Source: Clostridia bacterium
Lineage (GTDB): Bacteria > Bacillota > Clostridia > UBA1381 > UBA9506
Reading direction: 5' to 3'
DNA: 48,174 nucleotides
NCBI GenBank assembly: GCA_017407515.1
Contig: JAFQWH010000027.1
Location: 1 to 48,174, forward strand
In this document: in pieces, positions 8,749 to 16,669 of the stretch
How positions within the stretch are numbered: the first letter of the stretch is position 1
How the letters are laid out: every line of letters begins with the position of its first letter
Notes under the pieces: model-generated
Database searches by the model: none
The model's input: only the letters and a program-made list of their open reading frames with translations
Told to the model about the DNA's origin: nothing
Made by a program: the position numbers and the translations under genes

Positions 8749-11166
8749 ATGATACAGTTTGACAAAGAAACCTTAAAGAAAAGAATTGAAGAAACCATTA
8801 TGCGACGGTTTGGCTGTCCTCCGGAGGAAGCGACTCAAATTCAGTTTTATAAAGCGGTTTGCCATATGCTTCGGGAAATTCTTTCCGATATGCACAGTGC
8901 TTACGCTTCTAAGGTTAAAAACAAAAAGGCAAAACAGGTGTATTATATGTCTATGGAGTTTTTAACCGGCCCGTCCCTTAATAACCATGCCTTTAATCTT
9001 TCTTTAAAAGAACCGCTGTCTCAGGCACTTTCAGAATTTAACATCTCCCTTGCGGATTTATGCAATTTAGAGCCCGATGCCGGTTTAGGCAACGGCGGTC
9101 TTGGCAGGCTTGCCTCCTGCTATTTAGATGCCCTCACCACAACCGGCGTACCCACAACAGGGTTTTCCATTCGCTACGAATTCGGCATTTTTAAGCAGAA
9201 AATTGTTGACGGCTGGCAGATGGAATTCCCCGACAACTGGCTGGAATTGGGGGATGTTTGGCTGTCTCCCCGTAAAGAAGACGAGGTAACGGTGCATTTC
9301 GGCGGTCACGTTAGCGAGCGTTGGGAAGACGGGAAAAACAAGGTTACCTACCACGATGCCTCCTCTGTGGTTGCCGTTCCCTATGATATGCTGATTTCCG
9401 GCTACCGGACAGAGGCGGTAAACCGACTTGTCCTTTGGAGTGCACAGTCTCCCGACCGACTGGATATGGATTTATTCTCCCGTGGCGAATATGTTCGTGC
9501 TATGGAAGAAAACTCAAAGGCAGAGGCTATCTCCAAGGTGCTCTACCCGGCTGACGACCACTACCAGGGCAAGGAGCTTCGCTTAAAACAGCAGTACCTG
9601 CTAGTCAGTGCGTCCTTGCAGACCATTATGAAAGATTTCTTTAAGAAAACTGACGATGTTACAAAGCTCCCCGAGCTGGTTGCCATTCATATTAACGACA
9701 CTCACCCCTCCCTTTGCGTGCCGGAGCTCATGCGTCTTTTACTGGACGAACAGGGGCTTTCCTGGGAAACAGCGTGGGAGATAACCACCAAAACGCTAAG
9801 CTATACAAATCATACCATTATGAGTGAGGCGCTGGAGGTTTGGCCCGTTTCCCTCTTTTCTGCCCTGCTCCCCCGTATCTATCAGATTGTCTGCGAAATT
9901 GACCGTCGGTTTTTACTGACTTTAAACGAGCAATACGGCGGGGATACGGGCAAAATTAACTATATGAAAATTATAGAAAATGACCGGGTGAAAATGGCAA
10001 ACCTGTGCCTTTGCTGCTGTCATAAGGTTAACGGTGTGTCTGCCCTCCACTCTCAGATTTTAAAAGAAGATGTGTTCCGAGATTTCCACAACATTATGCC
10101 CGGTAAGTTCTTAAACGTCACAAACGGTATTGCTTATCGCCGCTGGCTTTGCCAGGCAAACCCGGAGCTGACAAAATTTCTCTGCGAGCTAATTGGGGAC
10201 GGATTTTTAAAAGATGCAAACGAGCTTGCAAAATTAAAACAGTTTGCCGATGATACAGCTGTTTTAGATGAACTGCAGAAAATTAAACTGAAAAACAAGC
10301 TCCGCCTTGTGTCATACATTGAGGAGCATAACGGGGTTCATGTTGACCCTGCCTCCCTGTTTGACGTGCAGGTTAAAAGGCTTCACGAATATAAACGCCA
10401 GCTGTTAAATGCCCTGCATATTTTGTATCTCTACCATAGCCTTTTGGAAAATCCCCGTCAGGAATTTCAGCCCCGCACCTTTATTTTCGGTGCCAAAGCC
10501 TCCGCAGGCTACGCTATGGCAAAGCAGATTATCCGGTTTATCCATGCCATTTCCGCTGAAGTTAATGCAAACCCCATTACCCGGGATAAATTAAAGGTTA
10601 TTTTCATGGAAGACTATCGGGTGTCGCTGGCTGAGCTGATTATCCCCGCTGCCGACATTTCCGAGCAAATCTCCGTTGCCGGCAAAGAAGCCTCCGGCAC
10701 AGGCAACATGAAGCTGATGATTAACGGTGCCGTTACCTTAGGTACCTTAGATGGTGCCAATGTTGAAATTCGCCAGGCAGTGGGCGACGAGAACATCTTC
10801 TTGTTCGGCATGACGGCAGACCGCGTACTGGCACGCCTCCGGGAGGGCTATGACCCGGGGCAGGTTCTGGAAAAAGATGCTACGGTTCGCCGTGCCATTG
10901 AATACGCAAAGCAGGGCGTGGGCGGCGTTGATTTTTCAGGGCTTATCCACTCTCTTACAGGCCACGGTCAGGACCCTTATATGACCTTAGCCGACTTTAC
11001 GGACTATGCCCGTGCTCAGCAAGGGGTTGGGGCGGCATTTGCCGACAGAATCCGCTTTAACCGTATGTCACTTTATAACATTGCCGGTGCCGGCATTTTT
11101 TCCTCGGACAGAAGCGTGAAAGAATACTGTGATAAAATCTGGAACGCTAACAGCATTACAAAATAA
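8749..11166 (+). CDS. glgP: Glycogen/maltodextrin phosphorylase GlgP
   Basis: Phosphorolytically releases glucose-1-phosphate from glycogen ends; GT35 family with pyridoxal phosphate. 805 residues from the ATG at 8749, which follows GGAAAGG at a proper distance; an in-frame ATG at 8728 lacks such a site. The PLP-binding signature EASGTGNMK ends at Lys655. The N-terminal GLGNGGLGRLASC and the active-site NVTNGIAYRRW are also present. Having synthesis and breakdown enzymes in one operon matches glgBCDAP of Bacillus subtilis. Confidence 0.95.
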   Translation: MIQFDKETLKKRIEETIMRRFGCPPEEATQIQFYKAVCHMLREILSDMHSAYASKVKNKKAKQVYYMSMEFLTGPSLNNHAFNLSLKEPLSQALSEFNISLADLCNLEPDAGLGNGGLGRLASCYLDALTTTGVPTTGFSIRYEFGIFKQKIVDGWQMEFPDNWLELGDVWLSPRKEDEVTVHFGGHVSERWEDGKNKVTYHDASSVVAVPYDMLISGYRTEAVNRLVLWSAQSPDRLDMDLFSRGEYVRAMEENSKAEAISKVLYPADDHYQGKELRLKQQYLLVSASLQTIMKDFFKKTDDVTKLPELVAIHINDTHPSLCVPELMRLLLDEQGLSWETAWEITTKTLSYTNHTIMSEALEVWPVSLFSALLPRIYQIVCEIDRRFLLTLNEQYGGDTGKINYMKIIENDRVKMANLCLCCCHKVNGVSALHSQILKEDVFRDFHNIMPGKFLNVTNGIAYRRWLCQANPELTKFLCELIGDGFLKDANELAKLKQFADDTAVLDELQKIKLKNKLRLVSYIEEHNGVHVDPASLFDVQVKRLHEYKRQLLNALHILYLYHSLLENPRQEFQPRTFIFGAKASAGYAMAKQIIRFIHAISAEVNANPITRDKLKVIFMEDYRVSLAELIIPAADISEQISVAGKEASGTGNMKLMINGAVTLGTLDGANVEIRQAVGDENIFLFGMTADRVLARLREGYDPGQVLEKDATVRRAIEYAKQGVGGVDFSGLIHSLTGHGQDPYMTLADFTDYARAQQGVGAAFADRIRFNRMSLYNIAGAGIFSSDRSVKEYCDKIWNANSITK

Positions 11167-11177
11167 GGAGGTCTGCT

Positions 11178-13043
11178 ATGGAAATTCTGTTCGACAGCAG
11201 ACAAAAGCTTTTTAAAACACCCTTTGGCTGTATTGCCACAGGAGAAACTTTAACTGTTAAACTGTACCTTAAGGACGCCGCAGAAACCGGCGTCCTTTTC
11301 CTGCTCGCAGAAGATGGGCAGGAAGCAGAATGTCACGAAATGAAACAAGCCGGCAACCAAAACGGTTACACGGCTTATACCTGCTCTATTTCCTTTACAA
11401 AACCCGGCTTATATTTTTACCATTTTCAAATACAGAAAGAAAGCGAAACCCTGGCCGTGTTCAGAGACGGCTACAACCGCCCCGTTCCCTGTCAGGGAAC
11501 GGCATGGCAAATCACCTGCTATGATAGTGACTATAAAATTCCTGAAAACTTTTTGGGGCTTGTAATCTACCAGATTTTCCCCGACCGTTTTAATAAATCA
11601 GGCGACTGTGACACAACGGAAAAGCTGACTCCTTTTTACCTGCATCAAAACCTAAAAGACCTGCCTGTATATGAGCCGGACGAACACGGCATCGTGCAAA
11701 ATAACGATTTTTTTGGCGGCAACCTGCAGGGTATCATTGAAAAACTGCCGTACCTAAAGACTTTAGGCATCGGAGCTATCTATCTAAACCCCATTTTTAA
11801 GGCTTTTTCAAACCACCGCTATGACACAGCAGATTATCTGACCCTAGACCCCCTCTTAGGAACTAATGAGGATTTCCGGCGTTTCTGCTCAGAGGCACAC
11901 AAAGCCGGCATCAAGGTTATGTTAGACGGTGTCTTTTCTCATACGGGTAGCGACAGTCTTTATTTTGACATTCACAACCGTTTCGGCACAGGTGCCTACC
12001 ATAACCCCGACTCTATCTACCGAAGCTGGTTTCAGTTTACCGAGTACCCCCACAACTATAATGCCTGGTGGGGGATTTTAACCTTGCCCTGCACCGATGA
12101 ACTCAGTCCGGATTTTCAGCGGTTCATTTTCTGCGAGGTTATCCCTTACTGGCTCTCTTTAGGGGCTGACGGTTGGCGGCTTGACGTGGCAGATGAACTG
12201 CCGGACGAATTTATTAAAGGTCTCCGAAACGCCGTAAAAAAAGAAAAAAACGATGCTTTACTGTTAGGCGAGGTTTGGGAAGATGCCTCCAACAAAATCA
12301 GCTATGGCATAAGGCGGCAATACTTTCAGGGCAAAAGCTTGGACGGCGTGATGAACTACGTTTGGCGTAATGCCGTCATTCGCTTTGCAAGAGGCGAAAT
12401 GTCTGCTGAGGATTTATCAGAAACGGTTATGACTCTTTGCGAGCATTACCCGCAAGAGGCTCTCGGTGCCACAATGAACCTTTTATCCACCCACGACACC
12501 CCAAGGATTCTGACGGTTTTAGGGGTTTCCCAGGTGCCTGAAAGCCGAAAGGACCGTGCAACATTCCGCCTGTCCGATGCAGAGAAAACTCTTGGCAAAA
12601 ATCGGCTGTTTCTTGCCGCTTTTTTGCTGTTTGGTCTGCCGGGCAGCATCTGTATCTATTACGGAGACGAAATAGGCTTAGAGGGCTTTGAGGACCCCTT
12701 TAATCGCCTGTACTTGGGAGACAAAACCGGCGACAGCGAAATTCTGACTTGTTTTCAGTCCTTAGCGACAATGAAAAACAGCTCCCCCGCTCTCCGGCGG
12801 GGAATTGTAATCCCCGACATAGCTGAAAACGGTGTTTTTTCCTTCTACCGAAAGGAAAAGGACGAAACCGTTCTCTGCACGGTGAACATCTCCGAAACGC
12901 CCCGACGTTTTGCAACTAACGGCCAGGTTTTATTTCAAAAAAATGCCTGGCAAACAGATGGCGAAATACTTCTGTTGCAATACGGCTGTTGTGCCGTAAA
13001 ATTACCATCGGGTAACAATTCCGACACCGGCTGCATAGAATAA
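11178..13043 (+). CDS. GH13 alpha-glucan hydrolase (neopullulanase/amylopullulanase-like)
   Basis: 621 residues starting 11 bases after glgP, with AGGAGG ahead. The first 110 residues form a beta-sandwich, followed by a GH13 barrel and a C-terminal beta domain. Catalytic residues are visible: Asp336 in GWRLDVADE, Glu365 in LLGEVWED and Asp440 in STHDTPR; DGVFSHTG is conserved region I. There is no signal peptide, so it acts in the cytoplasm. It probably hydrolyses alpha-1,4 and/or alpha-1,6 bonds in limit dextrins. No GlgX or pullulanase gene lies in the operon, so a debranching role is a reasonable inference. The exact specificity cannot be read from the sequence. Confidence 0.88.
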   Translation: MEILFDSRQKLFKTPFGCIATGETLTVKLYLKDAAETGVLFLLAEDGQEAECHEMKQAGNQNGYTAYTCSISFTKPGLYFYHFQIQKESETLAVFRDGYNRPVPCQGTAWQITCYDSDYKIPENFLGLVIYQIFPDRFNKSGDCDTTEKLTPFYLHQNLKDLPVYEPDEHGIVQNNDFFGGNLQGIIEKLPYLKTLGIGAIYLNPIFKAFSNHRYDTADYLTLDPLLGTNEDFRRFCSEAHKAGIKVMLDGVFSHTGSDSLYFDIHNRFGTGAYHNPDSIYRSWFQFTEYPHNYNAWWGILTLPCTDELSPDFQRFIFCEVIPYWLSLGADGWRLDVADELPDEFIKGLRNAVKKEKNDALLLGEVWEDASNKISYGIRRQYFQGKSLDGVMNYVWRNAVIRFARGEMSAEDLSETVMTLCEHYPQEALGATMNLLSTHDTPRILTVLGVSQVPESRKDRATFRLSDAEKTLGKNRLFLAAFLLFGLPGSICIYYGDEIGLEGFEDPFNRLYLGDKTGDSEILTCFQSLATMKNSSPALRRGIVIPDIAENGVFSFYRKEKDETVLCTVNISETPRRFATNGQVLFQKNAWQTDGEILLLQYGCCAVKLPSGNNSDTGCIE

Positions 13044-13072
13044 TAACAAACAGTTTTTCAGGCGGTGAGGAT

Positions 13073-13777
13073 ATGCGACTGGGAGCCAAACGAAGAATTT
13101 GCATCAGAAGTAACAGAGTCAACAAGAAAAAGCTGTCCGTCGGGCTGGTTTTTCTCCTGATTTTCGTTCTGTTATTCGGCTGCACCGCCTATTTTGTAAA
13201 AATTATCCGCCCGGTTATGATGGAGCTGGCAAAAACCCGTGCCACCGTCTTAGCCGAGCTTGCCATTCACCGTGCCGTGGGAAATCTCTTTGCCGGAACG
13301 GATTATAGAGAAATTGTCTCCGTCACCAAGCTGGAAGATGGCACCGTCAGCTCCATCGAATCTAACATGAGCCGCGTCAACGAGCTAAAGGCAAGTGCCG
13401 CTATCTCCATCTCCGAGGAAATTGCCGCCATCGACGAAACAGAGCTTGCTATTCCTATGGGCACCTTAACCGGCAGCGATATTTTGGCGGGCATTGGCCC
13501 TAAGCTGCCGGTAACCTTAATGCCCTATGGTAGCGTTATTGTAGACTTTAAAACGGATTTTACCGAAACCGGTATTAACCAAACCCTGCTCAGCGTTACC
13601 CTGACGGCAAAAGCAAACGTGGGTATTGTGATGCCTACCGTAAATATGACAAGAGAAATTACCACGGAAATTCCCGTCACCCAAACCGTTATTGTCGGAA
13701 AAATTCCGGATAATTACGTTAATATCGACCGCATGGGCGAAGACTACGAGGGCGATGTTTTAGACATTATCGGCTAA
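13073..13777 (+). CDS. yunB: Sporulation protein YunB
   Basis: 234 residues with an N-terminal basic stretch and one membrane segment at about 23-45, then an extracytoplasmic domain. The order of conserved stretches (AINHxA-like AIHRAVGNL, the central IPMGTLTGSDILAGIGPKL, and MPTVNMTREITTEIPVTQT near the C-terminus) is that of YunB, a SigE-regulon protein whose loss reduces sporulation in Bacillus. It starts 29 bases after the GH13 gene with GGCGGTGAGG ahead and no separate promoter, so it probably belongs to the glycogen transcript. The biochemical role is unknown. Confidence 0.88.
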   Translation: MRLGAKRRICIRSNRVNKKKLSVGLVFLLIFVLLFGCTAYFVKIIRPVMMELAKTRATVLAELAIHRAVGNLFAGTDYREIVSVTKLEDGTVSSIESNMSRVNELKASAAISISEEIAAIDETELAIPMGTLTGSDILAGIGPKLPVTLMPYGSVIVDFKTDFTETGINQTLLSVTLTAKANVGIVMPTVNMTREITTEIPVTQTVIVGKIPDNYVNIDRMGEDYEGDVLDIIG

Positions 13778-13815
13778 AGAGTCTGTGTTAAAAAGACAAA
13801 TTACCCCTGTTAACC

Positions 13816-13844
13816 TTGAAGTTTTCCGCAAGATGTAGTACAAT
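13816..13844 (+). promoter_or_regulatory. SigA-type promoter of the EamA transporter gene
   Basis: TTGAAG (13816-13821), a 17-base spacer and TACAAT (13839-13844). Transcription would begin near 13851, about 28 bases before the start codon, and a ribosome binding site (AGAAGGGG) lies between. Confidence 0.75.
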
Positions 13845-13878
13845 ATCTGTAGCAAACATCTAAAAAAGAAGGGGTAAC

Positions 13879-14733
13879 ATGGAAAGTACGTGGATTTATT
13901 TAGTCGTTATATATGCTTTCTTAAAAGGCGGCAGAGAGTGTATGAAAAAAGCCGCCTTAAAAAAATCCGGTGCAAATGAAATTTTGTTTTTCTACACGCT
14001 AATTGGTTTTATAATGACGCTTCCCTTTGCAAAATCTGCTTTTGCATTAGACGGAATGCATATCTTTTTCGCATTTATAAAATCTGCTTCCTGCTGCATC
14101 GCCTGGTTGTTTTCTCTTCTGGCACTCAAGCGAATGTCCGTCAGTCTTTACAGCGTTATGGACCTGGGACGAATGGTTTTTTCCACAGCCTTAGGCGTCC
14201 TTGTCCTCGGCGAAGCGTTCACCCTGCCAAAGGCAATCGGCATGGTTTTGGTCATCACAGGGCTGTTACTGGTGAATTTAAAAAAGAACACAAACGCAAA
14301 TTCAACCACGCTGTTTACGCTGATAGCCGTTTTAATGAACTGCTTTTTCAATGCAATATCAGGCACTTTGGATAAAGTTCTGATGAAAAGTATTGAGCCG
14401 GTTCAACTGCAGTTCTGGTTTATGTTCTTTATGACTGTTATTTACGGTTGTATTCTCCTTGTTCGTAAAGAAAAATTCTCTTTTAAAACCATAAAAACCA
14501 ACTACTGGATACCAATCATGAGTATCTCCCTGATTGTAGGTGACCTTTTGCTGTTTGAGGCAAATGCCTCCCCTCAAAGTCAGGTTACGCTGATGACTCT
14601 CATTAAGCAATCTTCTGTGGTGGTATCTGTGCTGTCCGGCTGGCTGCTTTTCAAAGAAAAGGATATTCCCTATAAGCTCTTCTGTACAGCCATTGTTGTT
14701 GCCGGCATTCTTGTGCCGCTGTTTATTAAATAA
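13879..14733 (+). CDS. EamA/DMT family transporter
   Basis: 284 residues with about ten hydrophobic segments in two repeats, the plan of drug/metabolite transporters of the EamA family. The repeat-end feature ALGVLVLGEAFTLPKAIGMV near residue 110 matches the second-half counterpart WLLFKEKDIPYKLFCTAIVV. The substrate cannot be predicted. It has its own promoter and a strong terminator, so it is monocistronic, and AAGAAGGGG stands ahead of the ATG. Confidence 0.85.
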   Translation: MESTWIYLVVIYAFLKGGRECMKKAALKKSGANEILFFYTLIGFIMTLPFAKSAFALDGMHIFFAFIKSASCCIAWLFSLLALKRMSVSLYSVMDLGRMVFSTALGVLVLGEAFTLPKAIGMVLVITGLLLVNLKKNTNANSTTLFTLIAVLMNCFFNAISGTLDKVLMKSIEPVQLQFWFMFFMTVIYGCILLVRKEKFSFKTIKTNYWIPIMSISLIVGDLLLFEANASPQSQVTLMTLIKQSSVVVSVLSGWLLFKEKDIPYKLFCTAIVVAGILVPLFIK

Positions 14734-14763
14734 AAAAAGTGCATCATATGATGCACTTTTTTT
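14732..14763. terminator. Bidirectional terminator between convergent genes
   Basis: A perfect 32-bp palindrome: seven A, the GTGCATCAT/ATGATGCAC core and seven T. Each strand therefore has a hairpin followed by a T run. It overlaps the stop codons of both the EamA gene (ends 14733) and the FliB-like gene (ends 14762). Confidence 0.88.
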
Positions 14764-15694
14764 ATTGTATCGTTCGGTAGTCCAGAGTAAGGAGTGTTTC
14801 CATGTTTTCCTCTGAATATTCCACTTCTGAGGAATAAATTCTGACGAGCTCTACCATTGTCTCAAAATCAATGTCTCCTTGTTTCTCAAGATAACACGAA
14901 AACAATGCTCCTATAAGATAGCAGCTCATCAGGGCAAACTGCACCCGTAAGCCATAGTCCTCGTCCCACAGAGCATCAGCAAGATGACGGAAGATAAAAT
15001 ATACCGATAGCTGTTCAAACAATATTTGAAAGTCTCTATTTTCAAAAATTGTTCCATCAAAGGAAAAGTCTTGCAGGTGATGCAGGGTTGTTGTCCATCT
15101 TTCGTCTAACCGTTCCAGGGTAAGATACGCTGTGCACAGTTTTTTAAGAGAAAAACGAAAACTGAAGCCGAAAGCCTCAGCTAAAGATGCAAACCGCTCA
15201 CCTACGGTTTTTTCCCTATCCTGCAAAACAGAAAAGATTGCCTGCCGTTTTGCAAAAAACACCTTTTCTTCCTCGGAAAACGAAATACTGTTTGGTACTA
15301 TGAGGGCAAAGGGTTCTGTTTCTGAAAGAATGATACGTGCCGCTTCTTCACAGCAAAGTCCCAAGCCCGTTTCTATAAAATCAGAATAAAAATTCCGGAA
15401 CCGGGGGTGCAGGGCACAAATATCGCAAAGCATCTCTTCCCCGCACTCGCAGATAAGCTCGCATAGTCCCTTGTCAGTTAAAAACGGACACCTGTCATCT
15501 GCCCGCAAAATAAAATGAGGCACATCGCCCTCTATGTTTTTTCTGATTCTCTCTCCTAAATCAGTTGTAAGGGAATTATACAACTGCATGGTTTCTTCAT
15601 CAATATCAATTTCCCAACCGATACAGCAGTTATGCTTACACCTGTCCCCTATACATGTAAATTTATAATAATAATTTGGAACTGCTTCTTTCAT
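14762..15694 (-). CDS. fliB: FliB-like flagellin lysine-N-methylase
   Basis: 310 residues. The N-terminus carries the cysteine pattern of the FliB family, Cys14, Cys19, Cys23 and Cys24 (FTCIGDRCKHNCC), and a second cluster around 88-113 (CPFLTDKGLCELICECG then CDICALHPR). FliB methylates lysines of flagellin in Salmonella using a metal centre. Clostridial homologues are annotated on similarity only. No flagellar gene is present in this window, so the target protein is uncertain. It has its own upstream region and ends in a bidirectional terminator. Confidence 0.75.
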   Translation of the reverse strand: MKEAVPNYYYKFTCIGDRCKHNCCIGWEIDIDEETMQLYNSLTTDLGERIRKNIEGDVPHFILRADDRCPFLTDKGLCELICECGEEMLCDICALHPRFRNFYSDFIETGLGLCCEEAARIILSETEPFALIVPNSISFSEEEKVFFAKRQAIFSVLQDREKTVGERFASLAEAFGFSFRFSLKKLCTAYLTLERLDERWTTTLHHLQDFSFDGTIFENRDFQILFEQLSVYFIFRHLADALWDEDYGLRVQFALMSCYLIGALFSCYLEKQGDIDFETMVELVRIYSSEVEYSEENMETLLTLDYRTIQ

Positions 15695-15711
15695 AAAATG
15701 CCTCTTTTTTT

Positions 15712-15732
15712 CTATATAATCATTTTATATAG
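15712..15732 (-). repeat. Inverted repeat in the leader of the FliB-like gene
   Basis: CTATATAA and TTATATAG, perfect 8-bp arms with a five-base spacer, 18 bases upstream of the start codon. It could be an operator or simply overlap an AT-rich -10 region. Confidence 0.4.
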
Positions 15733-15787
15733 GCTCTCTACCTTTTAACCGGTCATGTCACTAAGATTTTTGCAATTTTAGAGTTAC

Positions 15788-16531
15788 TTATTTTTCTAAA
15801 GATTCAATACCCATTCCATCGTCCTTATATTTTCGTGGTGATACGCCTATAACCTGTTTAAACCGCCTCGAAAAATATATATAATCTGTATACCCGCATT
15901 GTTCTGAAATCTCATTTAAAGAAATGGAATTCCTGTATGTATCTATCAGATAACAAGCATGGGAGATTCTGGTTTCCGTCAAAAACTCTGTCGGAGTTTT
16001 TCCTGTTATTTTTTTAAACTGAGCACGAATATAGTCTTCACTATAGCCGCTTTTTTTCAACAGAGAGCAAAGATCCATATCGTAGTTATAAAAGTTATCT
16101 GTTATTTCTTCTGTAATTTGTTTAATAGCCAAAAAAACTTCATTTTCCATTTTAATACGGTCAAGGATAAAATGCATAAAGGCGTTAATCAGTGCAGCAA
16201 TATATTCATGATTCGAGAAGCGATTCCTGTAAATCATTTTTGCAAGCTCTAATCCTTCACCGTTTGCATTGTCAATAATAACAGCGGGAGATGTAAGGTT
16301 AAAAATATGGTTAAAGTCTCCACTTATATAAATGCGTTCAAAACAAGCATTAAGCTTAGAGGACTGATGTACGACTCCCGGAGGAATAATAATAATTTTT
16401 CCCGGAGAAACTTCGATGTCCTTTTTGCCTGAACAAAAAACACCGCACCCTTTTGTGTAAATAATAATTTCATAATTTTTATGTTTGTGCGGAGGACTTA
16501 TGTCTTTTATAAGGTTAACTATATAATCCAT
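15788..16531 (-). CDS. AraC family transcriptional regulator
   Basis: 247 residues from the ATG at 16531; a TTG at 16555 in the same frame would put the start next to a -10 box and is rejected. The N-terminal cupin domain (about 10-75) contains PHKHKNYEIIIYTKG and the typical PGKIIIIPPGVVHQS. The C-terminal double helix-turn-helix (about 150-245) includes SLNEISEQCGYTDYIYFSRR and GVSPRKY, diagnostic of AraC/XylS proteins. It is divergently transcribed from a MATE efflux gene and is the likely regulator of it, probably in response to a small molecule bound by the cupin domain. Confidence 0.9.
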   Translation of the reverse strand: MDYIVNLIKDISPPHKHKNYEIIIYTKGCGVFCSGKKDIEVSPGKIIIIPPGVVHQSSKLNACFERIYISGDFNHIFNLTSPAVIIDNANGEGLELAKMIYRNRFSNHEYIAALINAFMHFILDRIKMENEVFLAIKQITEEITDNFYNYDMDLCSLLKKSGYSEDYIRAQFKKITGKTPTEFLTETRISHACYLIDTYRNSISLNEISEQCGYTDYIYFSRRFKQVIGVSPRKYKDDGMGIESLEK

Positions 16532-16546
16532 AACATCACCAAGAAC

Positions 16547-16575
16547 ATTATACAAAAAATCTATCTTTTGTGCAA
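16547..16575 (-). promoter_or_regulatory. SigA-type promoter of the araC-family gene
   Basis: Read on the minus strand: TTGCAC (16575-16570), 17 bases, TATAAT (16552-16547). Transcription should start near 16540, only about nine bases before the chosen ATG. Confidence 0.7.
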
Positions 16576-16598
16576 GTAGTTTTATGAAAAAACATACT

Positions 16599-16623
16599 GT
16601 TTAACCTTGTAAACTGGTATAAT
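16599..16623 (+). promoter_or_regulatory. Extended -10 promoter of the MATE gene with inverted repeat
   Basis: TGGTATAAT at 16615-16623 is an extended -10 element without a clear -35. GTTTA (16599-16603) and TAAAC (16610-16614) form an inverted repeat where the -35 would be. A regulator-dependent promoter controlled by the divergent AraC protein is a reasonable inference. Confidence 0.5.
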
Positions 16624-16669
16624 TGATATGGCTTATTCCGGTATTATACTTGTTTTATGGGGGAAGAAA

